This document shows, one piece after another, positions 34,966 through 43,047 of a stretch of DNA of 64,000 bases. The notes under the pieces are model-generated. The model was not told where the DNA came from and did no database searches. It saw only the letters and a program-made list of their open reading frames with translations. The first letter of the stretch is position 1. Each line of letters starts with the position of its first letter. The DNA comes from Oscillospiraceae bacterium (GTDB lineage Bacteria; Bacillota; Clostridia; Oscillospirales; UBA929), in the NCBI GenBank assembly GCA_031265355.1, contig JAISCT010000042.1, positions 1-64,000 on the forward strand. Direction: 5' to 3'. The position numbers and the translations under genes were made by a program.

Positions 34966-35133
34966 ATGACTCTGTATCACGGCAGCAATATGGCGGTTGA
35001 AAAGCCTCAGCTTGCGCCGCAAAACCGCTTCTTGGATTTTGGCAAGGGCTTCTATAACAACCGAGAATAAAATGCAGGCGCTTTCTTTTGCAGATACAGG
35101 GGACTATATCATTCGGAGGGCGGTAAATTATGG
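34966..35133 (+). pseudogene. Frameshifted, truncated DUF3990 gene
   Basis: Starting at 34966 after GGAGG, the frame reads [18 protein letters not shown] then [13 protein letters not shown] and stops at 35070. The opening is that of DUF3990 proteins. After FY, a one-base shift restores a family-like [13 protein letters not shown], which then runs out at about 35133. A frameshift plus loss of the C-terminal two-thirds marks a dead gene. It belongs to the decayed patch between oadB and the glycosidases. Confidence 0.65.
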
Positions 35134-35747
35134 ATAACTTCAATGATTATGCGCAGCAAAAGCCAGTACGCACCTTTAGCAGTTTGCGGCGATATACCGT
35201 CGCAGCGTGGCTTGCGTTGTTCGGAGCCTTGTCAACCCTCGGGCAATATGCTCAATTAGAGTATCAGGTTTCGCAACTTGCTTCTCAATATGCAAACCTT
35301 AGATTCTCGCTCCTGCTAATCGCCCAAATTCAGCTTGGTATGGCGTTCTTGACATTTATCCTACGCTTGGCTTTGCTGCGTAGGCAAAAGCTCTATTATG
35401 GAATAACGGTTGTCGGTATCTTTGCGCTGAATGTTCTGCTCACGATAATTTTGTATGCAATCATGGGTCATTATGTTGCGTTCGAGATCGCAGATACTAT
35501 TGGCATGGTTGGGGGCTTTGTTGTTTTAAGCCTTGGCGGAGTCTTCTGGTTGATTTTCCTCAATCCGTACAGATTGATGAAAAGCTACCCTGATGTAACT
35601 GCGTCAACTGACTATGTACCGGCATCGACGTTGTCGAGCATTCAATGTCCGAACTGTGGCAGAAAGCTTACATTCGATTCTGCGTTCTGTGATGATTGCG
35701 GAAGTCCACTTGCATCAAACAGGCGGCCCGAGGCCGGCGGAGATTGA
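35130..35747 (+). CDS. Four-helix membrane protein with C-terminal zinc ribbon
   Basis: A 205-residue protein with four predicted transmembrane helices (about 24-42, 62-85, 91-113 and 120-143). A C-terminal zinc ribbon holds two CxxC pairs, CPNCG and CDDCG (about 171-191). GGAGGG precedes the start by nine bases. I cannot assign a family beyond zinc-ribbon membrane protein. Base composition is more AT-rich than the core genes, fitting an acquired patch. Confidence 0.65.
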   Translation: MDNFNDYAQQKPVRTFSSLRRYTVAAWLALFGALSTLGQYAQLEYQVSQLASQYANLRFSLLLIAQIQLGMAFLTFILRLALLRRQKLYYGITVVGIFALNVLLTIILYAIMGHYVAFEIADTIGMVGGFVVLSLGGVFWLIFLNPYRLMKSYPDVTASTDYVPASTLSSIQCPNCGRKLTFDSAFCDDCGSPLASNRRPEAGGD

Positions 35748-35779
35748 TGAATTCGTGTATGACGAGACCTGACACTATG

Positions 35780-35947
35780 CTAGTAGGCTGTGTCACCTAA
35801 ATGTTTACCAAGCGTCAGTCTTTTTCCCGCCAGACAGCGTTGGCGGAACCCGCTGATACACTCCAGTATCAGCGGAACCCGCCGCCTCGCCTGACGAAAA
35901 AAATCCTCGCCGCTTGCTGACAACCTTTAGATGACACAGCCTACTAG
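35780..35947. repeat. MITE-like element A (168 bases)
   Basis: Perfect 16-base terminal inverted repeats CTAGTAGGCTGTGTCA (35780-35795) and its complement (35932-35947). The ends can be read as TIRs flanked by a CTAG or TA duplication. Inside, CGCTGATAC/GTATCAGCG (35851-35874) is flanked by two GCGGAACCC-type blocks. There is no coding sequence. It lies directly upstream of the AlbA-type ATPase gene. Confidence 0.7.
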
Positions 35948-35963
35948 AAGAGGAGATATTCGA

Positions 35964-37214
35964 ATGAGTATCCCGACAGATATAAAAATACTGTTGTCCG
36001 GCAATGTCGTCGAATGGGCGCGGATCGAATTTAAAAAAACATGGGATGCCGCCGCGTCTTTGAAAACCATCTGTGCTTTTGCCAATGACATTGACAACTG
36101 GAGCGGTGGATACATTGTGATCGGCGTGGAGGAAAAAGACGGCCGGCCAGTTTTCCCGTTGCAGGGGATCCCGGCGAACCAGTTGGACAGTCTTCAGAAA
36201 GATATGTTGAATAAATGTAAGCTCATTCAGCCCGAGTATCTCCCCATTGTGGAGGCGGTAGATTACCAAGACAAGAAGTTTTTTGTTGTGTGGGCGCCGG
36301 GTGGGAATTCCCGCCCATATTCGTGCCCAATAACAATGGCAAAGGACAATAAGCAACGTGCTTATTATATCCGGAAGATGTCCAGTACAGTTGTGCCTTC
36401 CGACGATGAGCTCAGAGATTTATTTTCGCTTTCCAACAAGATTCCTTTTGATGATCGCATCAATCATACGGCTGAAATCGATGACCTGAACATCTCTTTA
36501 ATCCGCAATTATCTGAAAGAAACCGGCAGTTCCTTGTATCAGTATTCAGAAACGATGGATCTTTTGGACTTATGCAAGAGTATGAATATCGTCGATACGC
36601 TGCCAGAGTATACAAAACCTAAAAATGTGGGGCTTATGTTCTTCAGCCTTGAGCCGGACAAATTCTTCCCCTATGCGCAGATAGACGTGGTGGAGTTTCC
36701 GGAGGACCTTGGCGGTAACAAAATCATTGAAAAAATCTTTAAAGGACCTTTGCATATCCAACTGCGGGAAGCGCTCATACACATCCGGAACATCATCATT
36801 CAGGAGCAGATCATCAAACTGTCAGGCGTCGCTGAAGCGCGCAGGTTCTTCAACTACCCGTATGCGGCCATCGAAGAATCTCTTGCCAATGCCGTCTATC
36901 ACAAGGGCTATGATGAGCGCGAACCCATTGAAGCTCGCGTTCTGCCGGATCGCATAGAGATCGTCAGTCATCCTGGCGCTGATCGTTCCGTCAGCATTGA
37001 GGGCCTAAAGAATTTCAAGGTGTTCAGCCGACGCTACCGCAACCGCCGTATCGGCGAGTTTCTGAAGGAACTGCACCTCACTGAAGGCCGCAATACTGGT
37101 TTTAGAAAAATCATCGATGCTTTGGAACACAATGGATCTCCGCTTCCTATTTTTGAAACGGATGAAGACCGGCTTTCCTTTGCTGTGACCATCTATAAAC
37201 ATCCTGAATTCTAA
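35964..37214 (+). CDS. AlbA_2/Schlafen-type ATP-binding protein
   Basis: A 416-residue protein. The N-terminal AlbA_2 (Schlafen-like) domain spans about 5-125: VVEWARIEFKKTW, ICAFANDIDNWSGGYIVIGVEE. A GHKL-type ATPase-like region follows (YPYAAIEESLANAVYHKGY, VLPDRIEIVSHPG), with a C-terminal block RRYRNRRIGEFLKELHLTEGRNTGFRKI. Members are described as predicted regulators or helicase-related; some Schlafen-like proteins act in defence, but the role here is unknown. The start at 35964 follows GAGGAG. The gene fits exactly between two MITE-like elements and its stop codon abuts the second. Confidence 0.82.
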   Translation: MSIPTDIKILLSGNVVEWARIEFKKTWDAAASLKTICAFANDIDNWSGGYIVIGVEEKDGRPVFPLQGIPANQLDSLQKDMLNKCKLIQPEYLPIVEAVDYQDKKFFVVWAPGGNSRPYSCPITMAKDNKQRAYYIRKMSSTVVPSDDELRDLFSLSNKIPFDDRINHTAEIDDLNISLIRNYLKETGSSLYQYSETMDLLDLCKSMNIVDTLPEYTKPKNVGLMFFSLEPDKFFPYAQIDVVEFPEDLGGNKIIEKIFKGPLHIQLREALIHIRNIIIQEQIIKLSGVAEARRFFNYPYAAIEESLANAVYHKGYDEREPIEARVLPDRIEIVSHPGADRSVSIEGLKNFKVFSRRYRNRRIGEFLKELHLTEGRNTGFRKIIDALEHNGSPLPIFETDEDRLSFAVTIYKHPEF

Positions 37215-37372
37215 GGGTCTGTCGAAAAACAACCTGTACATCTGACTTGCCCTTTTGCGCCCCGGCCGCGTTGCCGGAACCCTTGAATACTACAAGTATT
37301 CGCGGAGCCCGGCGCCTTGCCGGGACACAAAATTGCTGCGCCAACTGCACACTTTATTTTCCGACAGACCCT
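37214..37372. repeat. MITE-like element B (159 bases)
   Basis: Terminal inverted repeats AGGGTCTGTCGAAAA (37214-37228) and TTTTCCGACAGACCCT (37357-37372). The inside holds GAATAC/GTATTC (37285-37301) flanked by GCCGGAACCC and GGAGCCCGGC blocks. The ends differ from element A but the internal design is the same. No coding sequence. Confidence 0.65.
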
Positions 37373-37399
37373 GAGCTGATATCGTTAAGAATGACGCAT

Positions 37400-37440
37400 T
37401 AAAACACAAAGGCACGGGCTTTCACCCGTGCCTTTGTGTT
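37400..37440 (-). terminator. Terminator of the GH2 gene
   Basis: 16-base perfect arms, AACACAAAGGCACGGG (37403-37418) and CCCGTGCCTTTGTGTT (37425-37440). Read on the minus strand the hairpin ends in a TTTT run, 40 bases after the GH2 stop. Confidence 0.85.
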
Positions 37441-37481
37441 ACCCATTCCCAGGATATGCTGGCGAAAAGAGAAGGGAGATA

Positions 37482-40400
37482 CTACTCGAAAGAAATCACA
37501 TCTGTCAGCGGCAGGTTGTTGGCGTCCCAGAAGAACACCTGCAGCGTCATGCCGGTCGTATCCGCGGGGATGTCGACAGTGTACAGGCCGCTCCTGACGT
37601 CCGGATACCGCGCTATAGAGACAAGGCGGCCGGCGTTGTCGTACAGGGCTGCCAAGGCGTTGAGTGAGCCACTCGGGGGCAGCAGCGACCGGTTGACCAG
37701 GAGCTCCAACTCCAACTTCTTCCCCGTGGCTTCGCTCAAACTGCCGGCCTTGAAATCGACCGTGACGAGCTCGTCCGGCATTTCGACAAATTCAAACCAG
37801 TCGATCCAGACGTCCGTCCCCGGCATAAAGTAGAAGTCGATGTCTCTCAGGCCGGTTTCTTTTCCGATGGGATACTCCCAAATCGCGTAGTCCGTGTTTC
37901 CCGCCGCCCCGATCTGAATCGTGGTGCTGCTGTCCGGGCCTGTGTTCACACGCACGTCCCTGGTGCCGTCGCCTTTTCCGTACACACGCAGTATGAGATC
38001 CTTACCTTTCTGCCCAAAATCCAGTCCTTTGTATATGAACGACACATTGTTTGGGTCGGTCACGTGGACAGCCGTCTTCATACCGCCGGCGCTGTCCGCA
38101 TCACTGCGGACAGCGTATCCATCGTCCGAAGAGTCGAAATCCTCAGCTTGGATCACCTGATACGCGCCTATAGATTCCGGCCGTGTCTCGATAAACTGCA
38201 CGGATTCCAATGTGAAGACGCCGTCCGGGTAGGTGAAATACAAATGTCGCGCCCTTTTTATGGCCGTTCCGTATAAGTTGAACACTTTCCCCAGCGTCTC
38301 GCCGCTCGTATCCGGGAAATCGAACGACGTGAGAACCGCTCCGGCCGCGGATCCATCCCGGATCTCCACTCTTGCCGTCGCATTTTTCGCAGCGCCGGTG
38401 ATCACAACTTTCTTTGCGCCAATGTCGCCGAATGTAAAGCCGTGATAACCCACAAAACCTGCGATTTTGAAATCCGCCCCGGCCGCCGAATTTATGATAT
38501 ATGGGTCCCTCTCTGTCTTCGGATTTTCTGTAAACTGCCAGCCGTAGAAATGCATGCTGCCGCTGGTAAACATGAAGCATATATCTTGTATCCCTGTCAG
38601 ATTCCTCAATGCACTGGCATCCGCCGGAATGAATGTCTGCGCCGTGTAATCGAAGCCCCACGCGTCCGCGTTCTTTTCAAAACGGACCGTGCCGAGATGC
38701 GGACCGCTGCGCGAACCCAAGTGGACCTCCGCTTCCGCCGCATTGCCGCCGGCATTGGCGTTGACACCGTAAAAAATCAGATTGTCGCTGCCCCAAGGTC
38801 CAAAGTCAATATTTTTATAAAGTACCCAACTGCGGTTTCCTCTGTTGTTGACCAGTTGGTCGCCCGCAGGGCCCACCAGGGCCAGATTGTTCGCTCCGTC
38901 ACTGTCATTGCTTCTGCCGCCGTCAAAGTTTCTGGCCTTCACCAACTGGTAAGGATTGACGATGTTCTCCGGTTCCACAAATCCTACGGATTTAAACGAC
39001 ATGGTCGTCCGTACGGGAGAACTGATCCACCCATTTGTGGCCGAAGCAACGACGGCAAATGTACCATTCCTGAGGGCTGTTACCGTCGCTATGCCCGTTT
39101 CTGCGTCATAACTGATCGATGCGTTTGGCGACGTTTGACCAAAGTTTTCCGTCGCACCAATTGTCAACGCAACCTCGGTCGTCACACTGGGCGGCCACAC
39201 CACCGCCCTGACGGTCGCCGTATTTGCGACGGCGGACAGGTTCTGGGACCCGGAAAGCAATTCAATGGAAATGCTTGTTATCGGCGTCATGTCGGGATTT
39301 TGCCCGGAAATTGTGATATCCGCCTCGCCATAGACGCCCGATCCGTCCGCCGCCGCCGCTCTCACCGTCACAACGCCGTCGTAAAGCGGACGCAGAACGC
39401 CGGCCGCGTTGATTGCCGCCAAAACCGGCCCTTGCGCATCTGTCTTGTTATACACGGACCAGACCACGCCTTTGGACGTGGCGCCGCCCGGCACAACGGC
39501 TGCCGACATCTGCAACGGGCGGGACTTTGCCGTTATGGCCGCGGCGTTGCCCGCGCCTGTCACCGCGATATCCGTCACAGGCACAAGCGCGGTCTGATTG
39601 CTGAGCGTGATGTCAATGAAATCAGATTTGCCGCTGCCGTCCAATGCCTTCGCGGTCACTCTGACCACACCGTCTTTCAGCGCCTTCAAAACGCCGCTTT
39701 TGCTGATGACGGCTCTATCTGTGGCCGAGCCGTCCGTGTTTGTCACGGCATAGGAAACTTGTTCAAAGTCCGCGTCCGCCGGCGATACGGCGGCCACTGT
39801 CTTCAGTTTGCCCCCGGCTGTATGGATCGCCGTCGAGCCGTCGATCGTCGACAATGCGACGCCGGTCACCTCTTGTTTTCGCACGGTGTTTACTGTGACG
39901 CTTTTGGATTCGAGCCCGTTGGACACGGCCGTGATCGTGATCGGGCCCCCAGTGCCGTCGGATTTGACAATCGCGATGAGTTTGCCGGAAAACGCCCTGC
40001 GGGCCGGCGCGCCGAACGCATCGAAATCGTTCGAGTTGCCGTTGTCTGCGGCCACAAAGGTGCCGGCGCCCGTGACTTTGAACTCGACGTAATTGTTCGC
40101 GTTGGCAACAAATACGCCGTCCTTGTCGAGTATGCTTGTCTCAACAAACACGAGGTCTTTACCATCGGCATTTATTGTCTCCTTGTCAGGCTTCAAGTCG
40201 ATTTTTGCGGGGACGTCAAAGGTCTCAATTCTGTCTGTCGCAATGACGTCGCCATCCTTATCATATGCCTTTGCTTCCACGACGCCGTCTTCATAGGGCA
40301 CGACCCACCTGTAATTCAGCGTCTCATCTTTCAGCAGATCTATGTACTGTCTGCCCAGAGATTGGCCATTCAGAAACAATTCCACACTGTGCGCGTTGCT

Positions 40401-42431
40401 ATACGCCCAAATAGGCACCCCATCCTGAGAGTCTATGCCGTTGTAAGAAATGGTTGATACCGGGGCCCAATACGGCAGCAAGTGCAAAACCGGTTTGTCC
40501 GTCCAAATGCTTTGATAGAAATAGTAGATGTCCTTCGGCAGTCCGGCCGTGTCCACGATACCAAAATAAGAGTTTTTTGCATTGGTATTGCTGGAGGTAC
40601 CGCCATACGGCGACGGCTCGCCGAGATAATCAAAACCTGTCCAGACAAACTCGCCCATGTTAAACGAATAATCTCTGACCGATTTGTGCGCGTCCGCGGC
40701 GGTTTTTGTGTATATCCCATTGGCGGAACTTTGGATATGGTTGTCGTAACCGGATGCCTGATTTCTCATGTTGCCCGTGGTGCTGAAGGTGGCGGTATCC
40801 GGCAGCATGTATATCCCGCGGCTGCGTACTGCCGAGGATGTTTCTCCGCCGAAAATCGGCATATCCGGGTATTTGTCATGCCACTTTGTGAAATTCACGC
40901 CACGTATGTTGATATCCAGGTAGTTGTAGCCGAAGACATCAAAGACTTCCCCGCCGATTTGCATCGGCCTGCCGCTTGCATCTTCCGGAGCGTTCGTCGA
41001 ATACGTCGTATACGCACTTTTCCTCGGGTCGGACGCGCGTACAAGATCATGCAATCTGGTGGCTCTCGCTATGGCGCCGCTGTCTGTGTGGGCGCCGCCC
41101 ACCTCATTGCCCAAACTCCACATGATGACGCTTGGATGGTTGCGGTCGTGCCTGACCCAACTTCTCACATCAAGAGCGCTCCAATTGTTGAAAAATCGTG
41201 CGTAGTCATATGTATTTTTTTGTGAGCTCCAGCAATCGAAGGCCTCGGTAACGACCATCAACCCAATCCTGTCGCATATTTCCAAAAGCTCGGGCGTCGG
41301 CGGATTGTGGGCCGTTCTGATGGCGTTGACGCCCATTTCCTGCATGATCTCCAGTTGCCGCTCCACCGCGCGGTAATTGACGGCCGCTCCCAGAGCACCC
41401 AGGTCGTGGTGCATGCAGACGCCTTGGAGCGTGACGCGTCTGCCGTTTAAGAAAAAGCCGTCTTTGGGTGTGGCCAAGATCGTGCGAAATCCGAATTTTG
41501 TAATGTATTCGTCATAGGCGCCGCCGCTCGAAACTGTCGTCTTCATTGTGTAAAGATTTGGGCTCTCGATGTCCCACAATTTCGGGGTGTCGACGAAAAG
41601 GTTCTGTTGTACTGTCTCCGTCGCGCCGGCCGCCATAGAAGCAATGGAAGTCGAGTCCGCGGCAATTTGGACTCCGCTCGGATCGTACAATGCCTGGGTA
41701 ACACTAACGCTTGAGACCGCCGCCGCCGATGTGTTGACGACTTCGGTGTCCATCGTCACATGGCCGCCCGCCCCGTCCGTCGTAATATATGTGCCGTCAG
41801 GCGCGACATGCACGGGATCTGTCTTGATCATCCACACATTGCGGTAAATGCCGGCACCCGAGTACCATCTGGAATTTGCATTCTGAAACCAGCACCGGAC
41901 CGCGATGACGTTCGGTGTATTGCCGTAATTGAGAGAATCCGTTATGTCCAAATGAAACACCGTGTACCCGTACGCCCATGTTCTGGCTGTGTCGGCGGCG
42001 TTCAGCGTCAGCATCTGCCCGTTGATGTACACGTTGACATCCATATAGACGCCGTCGAAACGGAGGGTGACGTTCTTCCCCTCATCCTCCGGCGGCAGAT
42101 AAAACGTCTTGCGGTACCAGCCGTATCCGTTTGCGTACATGGCGCTGACGTTGTTTGCGGCGCTCGCGCCGAACTGGTGTATCTGCCAGTCGTGGGGCAG
42201 TTCTACATCCGCCCATCCGGAGTCGTCGTAGTCGACTCCTTGGGCATTCGCGTTCGTCGTTGAAACATAAAACTTCCAGTCACTGTTGAACAGCTCGCTG
42301 CGCGCACCGCCGATGACGGCGTCGCGGACCCTGGCGTCTGTTTCGGACAGCGCAAAGGCCGGAGCGGCTTGCCACAACATCATGCACACAACCAAGAACG
42401 AAACCACGGCCTTGCCATACTTTCTATGCAT
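37482..42431 (-). CDS. Secreted multidomain GH2 glycosidase (beta-galactosidase-like)
   Basis: A 1649-residue exported enzyme. Signal peptide residues 1-27 (cleavage after APAFA). GH2 jelly-roll at about 45-205, Ig-like domain at about 215-315, TIM barrel from about 320 with the acid/base E443 in SLGNEVGG and a likely nucleophile E530 in FGGETSSA. Then come a DUF4982-like region, several bacterial Ig-like (Big) domains at about 850-1190, and two CBM6-like modules opening NPYQLVKARNFDGG and AYQVIQAEDFD. The start at 42431 (MHRKYGK) follows AGGAGAG; upstream codons in frame have no signal peptide. It likely removes galactose or a related sugar from plant or microbial polymers; the precise substrate is open. 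No sortase or SLH anchor is visible. Confidence 0.85.
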   Translation of the reverse strand: MHRKYGKAVVSFLVVCMMLWQAAPAFALSETDARVRDAVIGGARSELFNSDWKFYVSTTNANAQGVDYDDSGWADVELPHDWQIHQFGASAANNVSAMYANGYGWYRKTFYLPPEDEGKNVTLRFDGVYMDVNVYINGQMLTLNAADTARTWAYGYTVFHLDITDSLNYGNTPNVIAVRCWFQNANSRWYSGAGIYRNVWMIKTDPVHVAPDGTYITTDGAGGHVTMDTEVVNTSAAAVSSVSVTQALYDPSGVQIAADSTSIASMAAGATETVQQNLFVDTPKLWDIESPNLYTMKTTVSSGGAYDEYITKFGFRTILATPKDGFFLNGRRVTLQGVCMHHDLGALGAAVNYRAVERQLEIMQEMGVNAIRTAHNPPTPELLEICDRIGLMVVTEAFDCWSSQKNTYDYARFFNNWSALDVRSWVRHDRNHPSVIMWSLGNEVGGAHTDSGAIARATRLHDLVRASDPRKSAYTTYSTNAPEDASGRPMQIGGEVFDVFGYNYLDINIRGVNFTKWHDKYPDMPIFGGETSSAVRSRGIYMLPDTATFSTTGNMRNQASGYDNHIQSSANGIYTKTAADAHKSVRDYSFNMGEFVWTGFDYLGEPSPYGGTSSNTNAKNSYFGIVDTAGLPKDIYYFYQSIWTDKPVLHLLPYWAPVSTISYNGIDSQDGVPIWAYSNAHSVELFLNGQSLGRQYIDLLKDETLNYRWVVPYEDGVVEAKAYDKDGDVIATDRIETFDVPAKIDLKPDKETINADGKDLVFVETSILDKDGVFVANANNYVEFKVTGAGTFVAADNGNSNDFDAFGAPARRAFSGKLIAIVKSDGTGGPITITAVSNGLESKSVTVNTVRKQEVTGVALSTIDGSTAIHTAGGKLKTVAAVSPADADFEQVSYAVTNTDGSATDRAVISKSGVLKALKDGVVRVTAKALDGSGKSDFIDITLSNQTALVPVTDIAVTGAGNAAAITAKSRPLQMSAAVVPGGATSKGVVWSVYNKTDAQGPVLAAINAAGVLRPLYDGVVTVRAAAADGSGVYGEADITISGQNPDMTPITSISIELLSGSQNLSAVANTATVRAVVWPPSVTTEVALTIGATENFGQTSPNASISYDAETGIATVTALRNGTFAVVASATNGWISSPVRTTMSFKSVGFVEPENIVNPYQLVKARNFDGGRSNDSDGANNLALVGPAGDQLVNNRGNRSWVLYKNIDFGPWGSDNLIFYGVNANAGGNAAEAEVHLGSRSGPHLGTVRFEKNADAWGFDYTAQTFIPADASALRNLTGIQDICFMFTSGSMHFYGWQFTENPKTERDPYIINSAAGADFKIAGFVGYHGFTFGDIGAKKVVITGAAKNATARVEIRDGSAAGAVLTSFDFPDTSGETLGKVFNLYGTAIKRARHLYFTYPDGVFTLESVQFIETRPESIGAYQVIQAEDFDSSDDGYAVRSDADSAGGMKTAVHVTDPNNVSFIYKGLDFGQKGKDLILRVYGKGDGTRDVRVNTGPDSSTTIQIGAAGNTDYAIWEYPIGKETGLRDIDFYFMPGTDVWIDWFEFVEMPDELVTVDFKAGSLSEATGKKLELELLVNRSLLPPSGSLNALAALYDNAGRLVSIARYPDVRSGLYTVDIPADTTGMTLQVFFWDANNLPLTDVISFE

Positions 42432-42796
42432 ACTATCCACTCTCCTAAGCTCATCTGATTCGATTTTGCCTTCTCTCAGCATCCTGACACCTGTACCCTT
42501 TATGCGCCGGTACAGAGGCCCGGCGGCGGTCCGCCTTGTCTGTAACCGGTGTGGTGTAATAAGCGGAGAACGCCCAAGACGAAACCGTCTGCACAAACGA
42601 TCCCACCGGCGGCCGCTCTCCCTGCACACAAAACGACCGCCCACTCCCGGACTCTCTCCGCCACCCCGCACAAACCCGCTGAGCCGCAGTCCTTTCAGCG
42701 TTTCTCGCGTGGCCTGCTATGCTATACGTTTTTGAAACTGTCGTTTCTGAAGATTTGACCTCTCTGATTCGGTCGAAATACACAAAAAATATTACA

Positions 42797-42808
42797 TCAA
42801 GCGCTTGA
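42797..42808. promoter_or_regulatory. LacI-type operator candidate TCAAGCGCTTGA
   Basis: A perfect 12-base palindrome with the central CG of LacI/GalR operators. It overlaps TTGACT (42805-42810), which with TACAAT (42828-42833) and a 17-base spacer makes a plus-strand sigma-A-like promoter. The GH2 gene lies on the other strand downstream, so either strand could be controlled. No LacI gene is in the window. Confidence 0.5.
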
Positions 42809-42860
42809 CTTTACGAATTACATGCAATACAATGATAATATCAGCGTCTATGATACACTC

Positions 42861-42882
42861 TTGAAAAGGTATACCTTATCAA
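42861..42882. promoter_or_regulatory. Second palindrome in the glycosidase gap
   Basis: A 22-base near-perfect dyad centred on AAGGTATACCTT (42866-42877) and extended by TTGA/TCAA. The 616-base gap 42432-43047 contains this, the LacI-type site and a terminator, but no gene. Confidence 0.45.
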
Positions 42883-42944
42883 AAATATCAAAAAATGTTG
42901 TTTTCTCTCACTTTTAAGCAAAAATACTTCTGCGCAAAAAGTTT

Positions 42945-42997
42945 AAAAACACAGAGAAACGCCGGGCTGCCGCTTTGGCAGCCCGGCGTCTCTCTGT
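42945..42997 (-). terminator. Terminator of the GH3-GH16 gene
   Basis: GAAACGCCGGGCTGCC pairs with GGCAGCCCGGCGTCTC; read on the minus strand the hairpin is followed by a TTTTTAAA tract. It lies 50 bases after the stop at 43048. Confidence 0.88.
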
Positions 42998-43047
42998 CTG
43001 TCGGGAGGCAGCCTGCTCAGCGTGAGCCGCAGGCTGCCGCGCAGTTT

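Noticed and set aside
38442..40457. Long open frame of 671 codons antisense to the GH2 gene
   Set aside because: It is a shadow of the GC-rich GH2 gene, its composition is rich in Arg, His and Cys, and no ribosome site precedes it.
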